This document shows positions 25,903 through 34,450 of a DNA stretch of 42,079 nucleotides, in pieces; positions within the stretch are counted from its first letter, which is position 1, and each line of letters starts with the position of its first letter. The stretch is taken from assembly GCA_964612855.1 (NCBI GenBank), contig CAZTDR010000016.1:1-42079 (forward strand), given 5' to 3'. The notes under the pieces were generated by a model. It made no database searches and had not been told where the DNA came from. It worked only from the letters and a program-made list of their open reading frames with translations. This DNA comes from DATIJJ01 sp964612855. GTDB lineage: Bacteria; Pseudomonadota; Gammaproteobacteria; DSM-16500. The translations under genes and the position numbers were made by a program.

Positions 25903-28236
25903 ATGAAAAGAATGCTTATTAATGCAACTCATAAAAATGAAGAGTTGCGAATTGCTTTAGCGAGCGGACAACACCTCTATGATTTAATTATCGAATCTAC
26001 CGCTCGGGAACAAAAACAATCCAATATTTACAAAGGGCGCATCACGCGCATAGAACCCAGCTTAGAAGCCGCTTTTGTCGATTATGGCGAAGAACGTCAT
26101 GGCTTTTTACCTCTTAAAGAAGTCGCTCGTTCTTGTTTTAAAAATTCTTTCGTGGATAGCGGTAAACGCCCTTCTATCACCGAAGTCCTAGAAGAAGGCC
26201 AAGAACTGATTGTTCAAATTGATAAAGAAGAGCGCGGCAACAAAGGCGCAGCCCTCACTACCTTTATTTCCTTGCCCGGCTCTTATCTTGTACTGATGCC
26301 CAATAATCCTCGCGCAGGTGGCATTTCACGCCGCATTGAAGGTGAAGAACGCACCGATTTACGAGAAAATCTTTCTGCTCTCAGCTTGCCCGAAGGCATG
26401 GGCGTCATCGTCCGCACGGCCGGCAGTGGGAAAAATTTTGAAGAATTGCAATGGGACTTAGGCATACTCTTAAAACACTGGGAGTCAATTAGCAAAGCAA
26501 CTGAACATCGTTCCGCTCCTTTCTTAGTTTATCAAGAAAGCAACACCATTATTCGTGCCGTTCGTGATTACTTGCGCAAAGATATCGACGAAGTCTTAAT
26601 TGACCATGCCGATGTATATGAAGAAATTACCAACCACATCAAATTAGTTCGTCCCGACTTTATTCATCGCGTTAAATTATATAAAGATCCAACGCCCTTA
26701 TTTACCCGTTTTCAAATTGAGAGCCAAATTGAATCCGCGTTCCAACGCGAAGTCAGATTACCTTCAGGCGGCTCGGTGGTGATCGATCATACGGAAGCTC
26801 TCGTATCCATTGATATCAACTCTGCACGCGCTACCAAAGGTGGCGATATCGAAGAAACCGCACTCACGACCAATTTAGAAGCGGCTGATGAAATTGCTCG
26901 TCAATTGCGTTTGCGCGATCTAGGCGGACTGGTCGTCATCGATTTTATTGATATGACCCCCACTCGTAATCAACGTGAAGTGGAAGAACGCATTAAGAAT
27001 GCCTTAGAAATGGATCGAGCACGCGTCCAAATTGGCCGTATTTCGCGCTTTGGTTTATTGGAAATGTCACGTCAACGTTTACGTCCCTCACTCGGAGAAT
27101 CTAGCCAAATCAGTTGCCCGCGTTGCTTAGGTCAAGGCACCATTCGTGGTATCGAATCGCTTGCATTATCGATTATCCGAATTATTGAAGAACATGCTAT
27201 GAAGGAAAATACAGCTCAAGTACGAGCTGTATTACCGATAGAGATTGCTACATTCTTACTGAATGAAAAACGACAAGCCATCATGGGCATTGAAGAACGG
27301 CAAAAAGTATCGGTTATTATTGTACCGAACCCTCATTTTGTAACCCCGCACTATGAAGTAGAACGCATTCGTCTTTCTGATTTAAGCGGTCATGATGAAA
27401 AAATCATGAGTTACAAATTAGCGATCAAACCTGAAATCGAATCAACCGTTGTCAATCCTATTACGGCACGCACTCATCAAGAACCCGCTATCAAAAGCAT
27501 GCTGATTGAGCAACCTACTCCTACGCCGCCCGCTGGAAGCAAATCAAAAGCAGGTGAAGGGTTAATAAAGCGTTTATTTAGTTATCTTTTGAAAAAAGAG
27601 CCAGAGCAACCCAAAACTGCACGAAAAACCAGTGTGCGTCACGCAGACAATAGACGCCCTTATCATGGCAATCGCAACAAGCATCGCCATCCACAAAGAC
27701 ATCGCGGTCATCAACGCAGACACCCACAAGATCATGATCAGCAAAAATCCGCACGTTCATCCGATCAATCTCATGAGCACTCAGAGCAACGACAAAAAGA
27801 ACGCACGCATCATCATCGTTCGCCGCAACATCGCACAGAGCAGCATGAGCGTCATGGCCAAGGTGGAGAACGTGAACGCCATGACCACCACCGCACAGGA
27901 CGGCAAGCACAGTCCGCTGCGAATCAACCGGTCAACACACAACCTGCTATTGAGCGCACGACATCCACTCCTGTTCAAGAGACTGCTATTGTTGCAACCT
28001 CTCCTGTTGTGATAGACATACCATCCACTCATCAGCCCGCTCTTTCAGAACAGCCTGTACATCTTCATCCCACTTCTACTACTGCTGATTATGCAGAGCG
28101 TAAATCGCGTCATCCCGCGAAACACCGCCGTCATAAACGTTTTTCCAAACATCGTACGCGCAAGCCCAGCGATGGAATGAATAAACAAATGGCGGGGGAA
28201 GATAATTATGGAAATAAAAAAGTAGAAAACGAGTAA
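25903..28236 (+). CDS. rne: Ribonuclease E
   Basis: 777 residues from the ATG at 25903, preceded by AAGG five bases upstream; MKRMLINAT matches the E. coli N-terminus, so an in-frame ATG at 25876 is rejected. Endoribonuclease of mRNA decay and rRNA/tRNA processing. S1 domain about 38-120, 5' sensor and RNase H-like parts, catalytic Asp304 (SIDINSA) and Asp347 (VVIDFIDM), and the zinc-link CPRC (Cys405, Cys408) for tetramer formation. After about residue 520 comes an amphipathic GLIKRLFSYLLKK (about 552-564), like the membrane-targeting helix. A His/Arg/Gln-rich disordered tail follows. The scaffold is much shorter than in E. coli (1061 residues), so a canonical degradosome is uncertain. Confidence 0.95.
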   Translation: MKRMLINATHKNEELRIALASGQHLYDLIIESTAREQKQSNIYKGRITRIEPSLEAAFVDYGEERHGFLPLKEVARSCFKNSFVDSGKRPSITEVLEEGQELIVQIDKEERGNKGAALTTFISLPGSYLVLMPNNPRAGGISRRIEGEERTDLRENLSALSLPEGMGVIVRTAGSGKNFEELQWDLGILLKHWESISKATEHRSAPFLVYQESNTIIRAVRDYLRKDIDEVLIDHADVYEEITNHIKLVRPDFIHRVKLYKDPTPLFTRFQIESQIESAFQREVRLPSGGSVVIDHTEALVSIDINSARATKGGDIEETALTTNLEAADEIARQLRLRDLGGLVVIDFIDMTPTRNQREVEERIKNALEMDRARVQIGRISRFGLLEMSRQRLRPSLGESSQISCPRCLGQGTIRGIESLALSIIRIIEEHAMKENTAQVRAVLPIEIATFLLNEKRQAIMGIEERQKVSVIIVPNPHFVTPHYEVERIRLSDLSGHDEKIMSYKLAIKPEIESTVVNPITARTHQEPAIKSMLIEQPTPTPPAGSKSKAGEGLIKRLFSYLLKKEPEQPKTARKTSVRHADNRRPYHGNRNKHRHPQRHRGHQRRHPQDHDQQKSARSSDQSHEHSEQRQKERTHHHRSPQHRTEQHERHGQGGERERHDHHRTGRQAQSAANQPVNTQPAIERTTSTPVQETAIVATSPVVIDIPSTHQPALSEQPVHLHPTSTTADYAERKSRHPAKHRRHKRFSKHRTRKPSDGMNKQMAGEDNYGNKKVENE

Positions 28237-28265
28237 CCCATTCTCACCTTTTCTTTTCTGGATAT

Positions 28266-28294
28266 CCCTCTCCTCCAGCCTGCTAAGGAGAGGG
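28266..28294. repeat. Hairpin CCCTCTCCT/AGGAGAGGG between rne and the next gene
   Basis: A perfect 9-bp stem with an 11-base loop, 30 bp after the rne stop. No T-tract follows on either strand, so it is not a standard intrinsic terminator. It could stabilise the rne 3' end or be a single copy of another palindromic element. Confidence 0.5.
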
Positions 28295-28377
28295 AAAACA
28301 CGGCGGGATCTATCCTTTCATCTTTGTGCAAAAGAGATATAATTGCTAAGATTTTATTCTATATAAGAGAGATAATT

Positions 28378-30804
28378 ATGACTCTGCCACGTACGAGCAC
28401 AAATCCAACTCCCACCGATAATAACAATCAAACGCCGCAAAAATTTAAAAATGTGACTGAACTATTTAACGATGCCACATTGAGCATAGAGACGCTACTT
28501 CAACAATGTGAAAAAATAATTGGTACGCCTAAAGATTTTTTGGATAAACAATGGCAGCAATTAATCCCTCAACTAACACGAAGATGTCGCAAAAAAATCC
28601 AAGACATATTTAGTCTGGATTTATCTCCAGAAAAAAAAGTTGCTGCGTTACAAGCATTTGTTAATGTTGAATCAATAACGAATAAAGAAATAAATTTTAT
28701 AGTCAGAACAGCTCTTGAAGAAGCTTGCTCTCAAGCCACTACAAACGTCTTTACTCAGGTATTGTACAATAAAGCCTTGCCTCAAAAAGAAAAAATCACG
28801 CAGCTCATCAAGCTAAACGATGAACTCATAGAAATTTTGGTAAGTTATCTAAAGACAGAAAAGAGCAAGCTCCGGCACCCTTTATTATATGATTTATGGA
28901 TGTTATTTGTTAAATATACTCAAAACATTTGTATAAAAAAATGGAATCATTTATTACACCGCCAGGATTTAAGCTTTGATCGCAAAATTGATAAAATGAA
29001 AACTATTAAACAGCAGGGTGATTTAGATTTACAAAGCTTTAATCGTGAAACCTGGGTAGAGAGCTCAGTTGACGGTCTGCCTGCAAAAATCAACCAATTA
29101 TTTGCTTTAGAACCATCACCTTCCTCCGATAGGTTCATAGAAACTTCTAGAAAATTTTATGCAATTCGATCCTTTCTGCGCCACTTACTTAATTTATTCT
29201 TGTCAACTCAATTTGATGTTGTTATTCAGGGAAAAATAGTAAAAGTGACTCACATTGAGCTCAATAGCGATTTATTATCTCCTGAAGCAAAAAAAGCAGA
29301 TGAAGCAGAGTCGATACAAGAGAAATTGGCCCTGGAAAAACAGGCTGCTATATTCCATGCCTGGTTGACCAAAGGCTCTGGCTCTCCTTATCAACAAGAG
29401 ATAGAAAATTTTATAAAAGTTTTTGTAGCATTCGTTCGAACGAATGATGAAACGGTTGTAACAGAATTGCAGAACGAGTACCTGCGACTGGGTGACATTT
29501 GCTCTTTGTTGATTTCCCATCCGACATTAAAATCTTTTTTCTACCAAGCCTTTACCCAATATCCCTGCTTAGAAGCAGCAAGTGTTGCTTTTAGCACCGG
29601 AGACGTCATTGCAGCTCATTTGCAGTTAAAAGAAATCCTATTGCCAAATTTTAAAGGGTGTGATCTTTTTTTAATGTTGCCCCCTAAAGATGGTCATTAT
29701 AAGCCATCTGATCAACGTCATTTATTTTTATATAAAGATAAAGATGGCCCTTTTTATTACTTTCCAGATAATCAAACAAAACAGGATCTTAGTCTCCCCC
29801 AAAAACGGTCGCGTCTTAAACCTCCAATTCTAAGCGATGAGCAATTCAATCAGCCAGAAGAAAAACCTCTTCCCTGTAATCATCAGGATACATGCCAATC
29901 TGTTCTCAGGATTACATCAGCAAAAGGACATACTAATCCTGATGATTCCTATGAAGAATTTTACGCAATTGAGGAATGGTTGAATGCTGAAGGTAAAATA
30001 TATCAAGAAACCATTAAACAATTTGGCCAAGACATTAAAGAAAAATTATCCGCAGAACAAATGCAGCAATACCAACAAGCTCTATTGGGCGTTTCCAAAA
30101 AACCAGGCTTATTGCGCGGCTTTGCTCTTACAGAATTTTCGCAATTAGAACTATTTGCGATTTTTTTAACACAGCACACGGATATATTAGATTTCTTTGT
30201 TCAGGCGCTCTGCAATCCTTTGATTACGCAAGCGGGAATAGCCTATGCCGCCACCTTCAAAAAAATGCCAACCCCTTTTAAAGGAGGAATACATATTATT
30301 GCTGATTCCGTGATGTCCATGTATCCACTCGATCAAAGACAAGCAGGTGAAGTATTCTTCTGGGAAGAAATAGATGAAAATGACAAGACTGTATGGAAAG
30401 CAGCCATGGTAGAAATAGATGGGGGTCAAAAAAAACTTTCTCAAGCGATAGTTCCACTCGATTCCGATTTCTTCCAAACGCTTACTAAAGGCTCCGCCGA
30501 GGAAGAACGTGTACAGGCAGCTAATGATGGCGCAACAGTCGCGCCTAGCTCGATTGCATCTGATTCATTTCAAGTTAATCCGTATTTTAAGTTAATAAAT
30601 AGACTGAGATTCTTGCTGCAATCAGAAGAAAAAGATTTTTTATTTGGCAAGAGATGTTTACTTTTTTTATTGCCCAATCATCCGATTCCTGGCCTAACCA
30701 TCCGGACGGCAAGGGATGCTGCTTTTTTTAGCGCTAAACCTTCTAAACAAAAAACGATAGACCAAGCGAATGGTTTTCTAGAAAGTAAAAAGAACCATCG
30801 CTAA
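28378..30804 (+). CDS. Large protein of unknown function, effector candidate
   Basis: 808 residues from the ATG at 28378; GAGAGA lies upstream, and the in-frame ATG 18 codons earlier overlaps the predicted -10 TATAAT (28338-28343), so it is unlikely. Not recognised. Low-complexity N-terminus (TSTNPTPTDNNNQTPQ), no signal peptide or membrane segment. A helical region of about 360 residues is followed by two segments with similar order of features: near 371-460 (SFFYQAF, NFKGCDLF, KPSDQRHLFLYKD) and near 590-680 (DFFVQAL, PFKGGIHI, YPLDQRQAGEVFFW), suggesting a duplicated domain. A Lys/Ser-rich C-terminal tail ends it. No neighbouring genes share its direction closely, so it is probably monocistronic. 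Effector role is inference from size, novelty and host type. Confidence 0.7.
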   Translation: MTLPRTSTNPTPTDNNNQTPQKFKNVTELFNDATLSIETLLQQCEKIIGTPKDFLDKQWQQLIPQLTRRCRKKIQDIFSLDLSPEKKVAALQAFVNVESITNKEINFIVRTALEEACSQATTNVFTQVLYNKALPQKEKITQLIKLNDELIEILVSYLKTEKSKLRHPLLYDLWMLFVKYTQNICIKKWNHLLHRQDLSFDRKIDKMKTIKQQGDLDLQSFNRETWVESSVDGLPAKINQLFALEPSPSSDRFIETSRKFYAIRSFLRHLLNLFLSTQFDVVIQGKIVKVTHIELNSDLLSPEAKKADEAESIQEKLALEKQAAIFHAWLTKGSGSPYQQEIENFIKVFVAFVRTNDETVVTELQNEYLRLGDICSLLISHPTLKSFFYQAFTQYPCLEAASVAFSTGDVIAAHLQLKEILLPNFKGCDLFLMLPPKDGHYKPSDQRHLFLYKDKDGPFYYFPDNQTKQDLSLPQKRSRLKPPILSDEQFNQPEEKPLPCNHQDTCQSVLRITSAKGHTNPDDSYEEFYAIEEWLNAEGKIYQETIKQFGQDIKEKLSAEQMQQYQQALLGVSKKPGLLRGFALTEFSQLELFAIFLTQHTDILDFFVQALCNPLITQAGIAYAATFKKMPTPFKGGIHIIADSVMSMYPLDQRQAGEVFFWEEIDENDKTVWKAAMVEIDGGQKKLSQAIVPLDSDFFQTLTKGSAEEERVQAANDGATVAPSSIASDSFQVNPYFKLINRLRFLLQSEEKDFLFGKRCLLFLLPNHPIPGLTIRTARDAAFFSAKPSKQKTIDQANGFLESKKNHR

Positions 30805-30865
30805 GCTAAAGGGACCGCAGTAAAGAGACTTTATATACCCACAAGTTTTTTAAGCGCAAAGAAAC

Positions 30866-30967
30866 GTAGGAGAGATTAGGCGTTTTTTTGCCGCAATCCA
30901 AAATCTAAACGTCTTTTATTTTAATCTGGTGGATTACGATGCAAAAAACGCATCTAATCCACCCTAC
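30866..30967. repeat. Palindromic repeat, GTAGGGTGGATTAG family (full copy)
   Basis: 102 bp. The left end is worn (GTAGGAGAGATTAGGCG) and the right end complete (GGTGGATTACGATGC...GCATCTAATCCACCCTAC). It lies just after the 28378 gene. Confidence 0.87.
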
Positions 30968-31038
30968 AGTTTATCTTTTTATTGTCATCAAAGCCTACAG
31001 TCGCAGTGCTTTTATGACTTATGGGTAATGATATGGTA

Positions 31039-31066
31039 TAGAAACGGACACCTGAGTCCGTTTCTA
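31039..31066. repeat. Hairpin TAGAAACGGAC/GTCCGTTTCTA
   Basis: A perfect 11-bp stem and 6-base loop (ACCTGA). Same design as the 17913-17942 hairpin, with GGAC at the stem top, and probably a diverged relative. It sits 2 bp beyond the stop of the ycaR-like gene and may form the end of its mRNA. Confidence 0.7.
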
Positions 31067-31068
31067 CT

Positions 31069-31248
31069 TCAAAAACTTTCCTCTCCCGACAATCGCCTTG
31101 ATCGTCCCTCTAACATAACAGGAATATCATCCACAACGGGATAAGCCACACGATCGAATTTACAAATTAATTCTTGATTGCTTCGATCAAACAGCAATTC
31201 ACCTTTGCAAATCGGACATGCTAATATTTCCAATAAATTGTTATCCAT
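31069..31248 (-). CDS. ycaR: YcaR / Trm112-family small zinc-ribbon protein
   Basis: 59 residues: begins MDNNLLEILACPICKGELL, then a second strand with ELICKFDRVAYPV and DDIPVMLE. This matches the UPF0434/YcaR family (E. coli: LLEIIACPVCNGKL, ELICKLDNLAFPL, DGIPVLLE) over nearly its whole length. Cys11, Cys14 and Cys29 are the likely zinc ligands. The eukaryotic and archaeal relative Trm112 activates methyltransferases; the role of bacterial YcaR is poorly defined. AGGAAG lies just upstream of the ATG. In E. coli ycaR lies between lpxK and kdsB; here it stands alone. Confidence 0.88.
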   Translation of the reverse strand: MDNNLLEILACPICKGELLFDRSNQELICKFDRVAYPVVDDIPVMLEGRSRRLSGEESF

Positions 31249-31328
31249 AGGCTTCCTATGTTTTTAACTTTACCTGTCTTATACTCGCCGCACTTAAGAT
31301 CGCGACGAGTATATATCATAAGGATTTT

Positions 31329-32063
31329 ATGAAAAAACACCATCTTTTTAACATTAATGCAGCACACTCCTCTTGGCATGCTTGTCTGACTCAAGCACTA
31401 AAAACGATGGACCCAGACTATTTAGAAACACTTTATACAGAGACCGATTGGCTACCGGGCCCCGAAAAAATCTTCAATGCTTTTTCACTTCCACTGCAAC
31501 AGACGTCTTATGTTTTATTTGGAGAATCACCTTATCCACGCGCGGCCTCCGCCAATGGTTATGCTTTTTGGGATGCGGCAGTTGATCAACTCTGGTCAGA
31601 GACTGGGTTAAGCAAACGCGTGAATCGGGCAACCTCATTGCGCAATATGATGAAAATGCTCTTAATTGCCGAAAATGCCTTACCCTCTCATGAAACCAGT
31701 CAAGCTGCTATTGCTAAACTTCACAAAGCTAACTTTATTCAAACTAACCAGGAATTATTCCATAATTTTTTAATACATGGCTTTTTATTGCTCAATGCAA
31801 CGCCCGTACTGCGCCCCAATCAAGTGCAAAAAGATGCACGCGCTTGGCACCCATTTATTCGCCATGTTTTAAATTTCACTTTTGAACAACGCCCCCAAAT
31901 TCAGCTGATTTTATTGGGCAATATCGCAAACTCAATTGAAAAACTGATTGGCACTCATCCAGTAAAAAAATTATATGCAGAACATCCATATAATTTATCT
32001 TTTATTCATAATGCTGAAGTCATAGATTTTTTTAAGCCGTTACATTTACTACAACCACAGTAG
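31329..32063 (+). CDS. Divergent uracil-DNA-glycosylase-like protein
   Basis: 244 residues. The overall order matches family-1 UDG (Ung): FGESPYPRAASANGYAF (64-80) for the GQDPYHGPGQAHGLAF active-site loop, NMMKML for NMYKEL, GFLLLNATPVLR (151-162) for GVLLLNTVLTVR, AWHPFIRHVL for GWETFTDKVI, and EHPYNLSF (218-225) for the HPSPLS minor-groove loop. Key residues differ: Gln63-Asp64 is Glu66-Ser67 and His67 is Pro70, while the Asn (156) and the His of the HP motif (219) remain. Loss of the catalytic Asp suggests either altered specificity or a non-enzymatic role. AAGGA lies upstream of the ATG. Not a standard ung. Confidence 0.75.
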   Translation: MKKHHLFNINAAHSSWHACLTQALKTMDPDYLETLYTETDWLPGPEKIFNAFSLPLQQTSYVLFGESPYPRAASANGYAFWDAAVDQLWSETGLSKRVNRATSLRNMMKMLLIAENALPSHETSQAAIAKLHKANFIQTNQELFHNFLIHGFLLLNATPVLRPNQVQKDARAWHPFIRHVLNFTFEQRPQIQLILLGNIANSIEKLIGTHPVKKLYAEHPYNLSFIHNAEVIDFFKPLHLLQPQ

Positions 32064-32149
32064 ATTTGAGAACTGATGGAAAATCTAGAATTGCCATCAC
32101 TCCATAAAAAAGATAAAGTTGAGCAAATTACGCCGATGAGGTGGCAAGC

Positions 32150-32821
32150 ATGCGTGTACTACTAGTAGAAGACGATGAGCTTTTAGGAGATGGGCTCCGA
32201 ACAGGCTTAAATCAATATGGTTATACCGTTGATTGGTTAAAAGACGGCTTATCTGCTGATCAAGCGCTAAAAACAGAAAATTTTGAAATTGTGGTACTCG
32301 ACCTAGGCTTACCCAAGCTGCCCGGTATTACTGTATTACAGAACTTACGGGGCCGCGGACAAACCATGCCCGTCTTAATTCTCACCGCTCGCGAATCAAT
32401 TGATGATCGTGTTAAAGGATTGGATAGTGGCGCGGATGATTATCTGACCAAACCCTTCGACTTGGATGAACTCTGCGCTCGTTTACGTGCATTACAACGC
32501 CGTTTTTCTTCACGCGCAGAACCTCTCTTGGTACACGGCAATATTACCCTCGACCCAGCCGCGCATACGGTTTCTCTGAATAATGAACCCATCAATGTGT
32601 CCCGCCGTGAATTTGCTCTCTTACAAAAATTGCTAGAAAACACAGGACGTGTCTTATCGCGTGAACATTTGACACAATCGCTTTATGGCTGGGGTGAGGA
32701 TGTCGATAGTAATGCGCTGGAAGTCCACATTCACAATTTACGTAAAAAATTTGGCCAAACTTTTATTCATACCATTCGTGGTATCGGTTATATGATCGAC
32801 AAAGATAAAGATGAAAAATGA
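32150..32821 (+). CDS. pmrA: OmpR-family response regulator, PmrA/QseB-like
   Basis: 223 residues from the ATG at 32150 (GAGG eight bases upstream; a GTG three codons earlier is less likely). Receiver domain with EDDE (7-10), Asp51 in VVLDLGLP, TAR and YLTKPFD. A winged-helix DNA-binding domain follows (about 125-218), with VSRREFALLQKLLENTGRVLSREHLTQSLYG split here over its recognition region and VHIHNLRKKF. Receiver sequence (LLGDGLRTGLNQYGYTVDW) is of the PmrA/QseB/TctD group. PmrA in Legionella and Coxiella activates Dot/Icm genes and effectors. The end overlaps the kinase start by 4 bp (ATGA). The symbol is by similarity and context; QseB is the alternative. Confidence 0.8.
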   Translation: MRVLLVEDDELLGDGLRTGLNQYGYTVDWLKDGLSADQALKTENFEIVVLDLGLPKLPGITVLQNLRGRGQTMPVLILTARESIDDRVKGLDSGADDYLTKPFDLDELCARLRALQRRFSSRAEPLLVHGNITLDPAAHTVSLNNEPINVSRREFALLQKLLENTGRVLSREHLTQSLYGWGEDVDSNALEVHIHNLRKKFGQTFIHTIRGIGYMIDKDKDEK

Positions 32822-34179
32822 TTCGATCAATCCGTCACTTTTTATTAATCAGTCTTTTAATCAGCATGACGATTGCATCGTCTATTACTGCCATCGGAAA
32901 TTATTTACTGGATAAGCAAGTTATCCAACCGTATATGGATGATCAGCTGGTGAAGCTATTCACCTTCATTGCTGTCATTTCCCACACTGCGGCTGAAGAC
33001 CCGCATTTAAAAACCCAAATTGCAGATTACTTAGAACATTCTCCGCATGTTAATTCGAAAAATTTTATCTTTGAGGTATGGAATAAAAAAGAAAAAATCA
33101 TTACTTCTTCCACTTCTTTTTCTGAGATTTCGCAAAATGCTCTGCTGAATACACCGCTCGGATTTAGCGATATTAAAATTAAAAAAGATGACTGGCGTAT
33201 CTATGCGCAAATTGATCCTCTTACCCATAATAAAATTGTGGTGGCTGAAGTCTATGATATTCGCAATCAACTCGCTGACGAAATTACTCGCAATAATGGG
33301 TATATTTTACTCATTACTTATCCGATCTTTGGTATATTAATTTGGATCATTGTCGGTCTCGCCTTACGCTCTATTACCCGAGTGACCAGCGAAATTTCCA
33401 ACCGCGCATCCACTTATCTTGAAGCGGTGGAAGTGGAAAATATTCCTGTCGAAATTAAACCGCTCGTGGCAGAACTCAATCAATTATTTTTACGTTTAAA
33501 ATTAGCATTTGATCGCAATAAACGCTTTGCCGGGGATGCCGCACATGAATTACGCACGCCGCTCGCTGCATTAAAAACCCAAGCTCAAGTGGCGCTCAAA
33601 GCGAATCGAGAAGAAGATCGCATTAAAGCATTGCAAAAAGTAGTGCAAAGCGTCGATCGCAGTTCGCACGTGGTAGCACAATTATTAACATTAAGCCGTC
33701 TCAGCCAAGAAGAAGAATTAAACGACATCCATCCTCTGGACTTACACAAATTAGCGACCGAAATTATCGCTTACCTCGTCCCCATCGCATTAGAAAAAAA
33801 TATTGAAATTGAAATGTTGTCTCCGCCCAATGAGGTCATTGTAAAAGGCAACGATATTGCATTAGGCATTTTAATTCGTAATATTGTCGACAATGCGATT
33901 CGTTACACCCCGGAAAATGGCGCGGTGAAAATTCAATTACTCAACAATCAGCGTTCCATTACTTTCCGTGTCGTTGACTCAGGCCCTGGTATTCCCAAAG
34001 AATTACGTGATCGGGTCTTTGAACGCTTCTATCGTGTCTTGGGCACGCAAGCCCAAGGGAGTGGCTTGGGGTTAGCTATTGTGAGCCAAATCGCCGATCT
34101 TCATCACGCTAAAATTAAATTAGGCACGCCGGGGAATGGCACAGGGCTGCAATTTGATGTGGAGTTTCGACGTTATTAA
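32818..34179 (+). CDS. pmrB: Sensor histidine kinase, PmrB/QseC-like
   Basis: 453 residues. Two membrane segments (about 8-28 and 162-184) bracket a periplasmic sensor domain of about 130 residues. A HAMP-like linker (about 185-235), the phosphoacceptor His243 in FAGDAAHELRTPLAAL, an N-box (RNIVDNAIRYTP), DSGPGIP, FERFYRV and GSGLGLAIV follow. Domain order and the short HAMP fit the QseC/PmrB subfamily. Translationally coupled to the regulator by an ATGA overlap. The signal is not evident; the periplasmic part has several acidic residues, as in cation or peptide sensors, but no specific motif. Confidence 0.82.
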   Translation: MIRSIRHFLLISLLISMTIASSITAIGNYLLDKQVIQPYMDDQLVKLFTFIAVISHTAAEDPHLKTQIADYLEHSPHVNSKNFIFEVWNKKEKIITSSTSFSEISQNALLNTPLGFSDIKIKKDDWRIYAQIDPLTHNKIVVAEVYDIRNQLADEITRNNGYILLITYPIFGILIWIIVGLALRSITRVTSEISNRASTYLEAVEVENIPVEIKPLVAELNQLFLRLKLAFDRNKRFAGDAAHELRTPLAALKTQAQVALKANREEDRIKALQKVVQSVDRSSHVVAQLLTLSRLSQEEELNDIHPLDLHKLATEIIAYLVPIALEKNIEIEMLSPPNEVIVKGNDIALGILIRNIVDNAIRYTPENGAVKIQLLNNQRSITFRVVDSGPGIPKELRDRVFERFYRVLGTQAQGSGLGLAIVSQIADLHHAKIKLGTPGNGTGLQFDVEFRRY

Positions 34180-34229
34180 ATAGGTCAATAAAACAAAAAA
34201 TAAAATGTTGGGGATACAATACATTTTTT

Positions 34230-34257
34230 ATACCATAATCCACCAAATTTAATCGCC
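34230..34257. repeat. Worn fragment of the GTAGGGTGGATTAG family
   Basis: TACCATAATCCACCAAATTTAATCGCC equals the middle part of the intact element that follows at 34297, so two copies lie side by side here, the left one decayed. Confidence 0.5.
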
Positions 34258-34296
34258 AAACGCTGGTTTACCACGCAACTAAATAAAAAAATGAAT

Positions 34297-34410
34297 GTAG
34301 GGTGGATTAGGTGCGTTTTTTGCACCGTAATCCACCAAATTTAATCGCCTTTTGGCCTTAATCGCCAAATGGTGGATTACGACGCAAAAAGCGCGTCTAA
34401 TCCACCCTAC
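34297..34410. repeat. Palindromic repeat, GTAGGGTGGATTAG family (full copy)
   Basis: 114 bp, the longest and best-preserved copy: GTAGGGTGGATTAGGTGCG...CGTAATCCACC, a middle part with a CGCCTTTTGGCC..GGCG-like short palindrome, and GGTGGATTACGACGC...GCGTCTAATCCACCCTAC. It lies between the pmrB-like gene and addB. Confidence 0.92.
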
Positions 34411-34450
34411 ATTTAAGGTATAGATTAAATAATCAAAAATGTAGGCAACC

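Noticed and set aside
27578..27910. Minus-strand frame of 110 codons inside rne
   Set aside because: Shadow of the His/Arg-rich low-complexity tail; composition explains the open frame.
32076..32165. A 29-codon frame starting MENLELPSLHKK before the pmrA-like gene
   Set aside because: It overlaps the regulator start, has no clear Shine-Dalgarno and no known relatives; a chance frame is as likely as a leader peptide.
24382..34410. Repeated GTAGGGTGGATTAG units as a possible CRISPR array
   Set aside because: The units are kilobases apart, differ in length, have no regular spacers, and no cas gene is nearby.
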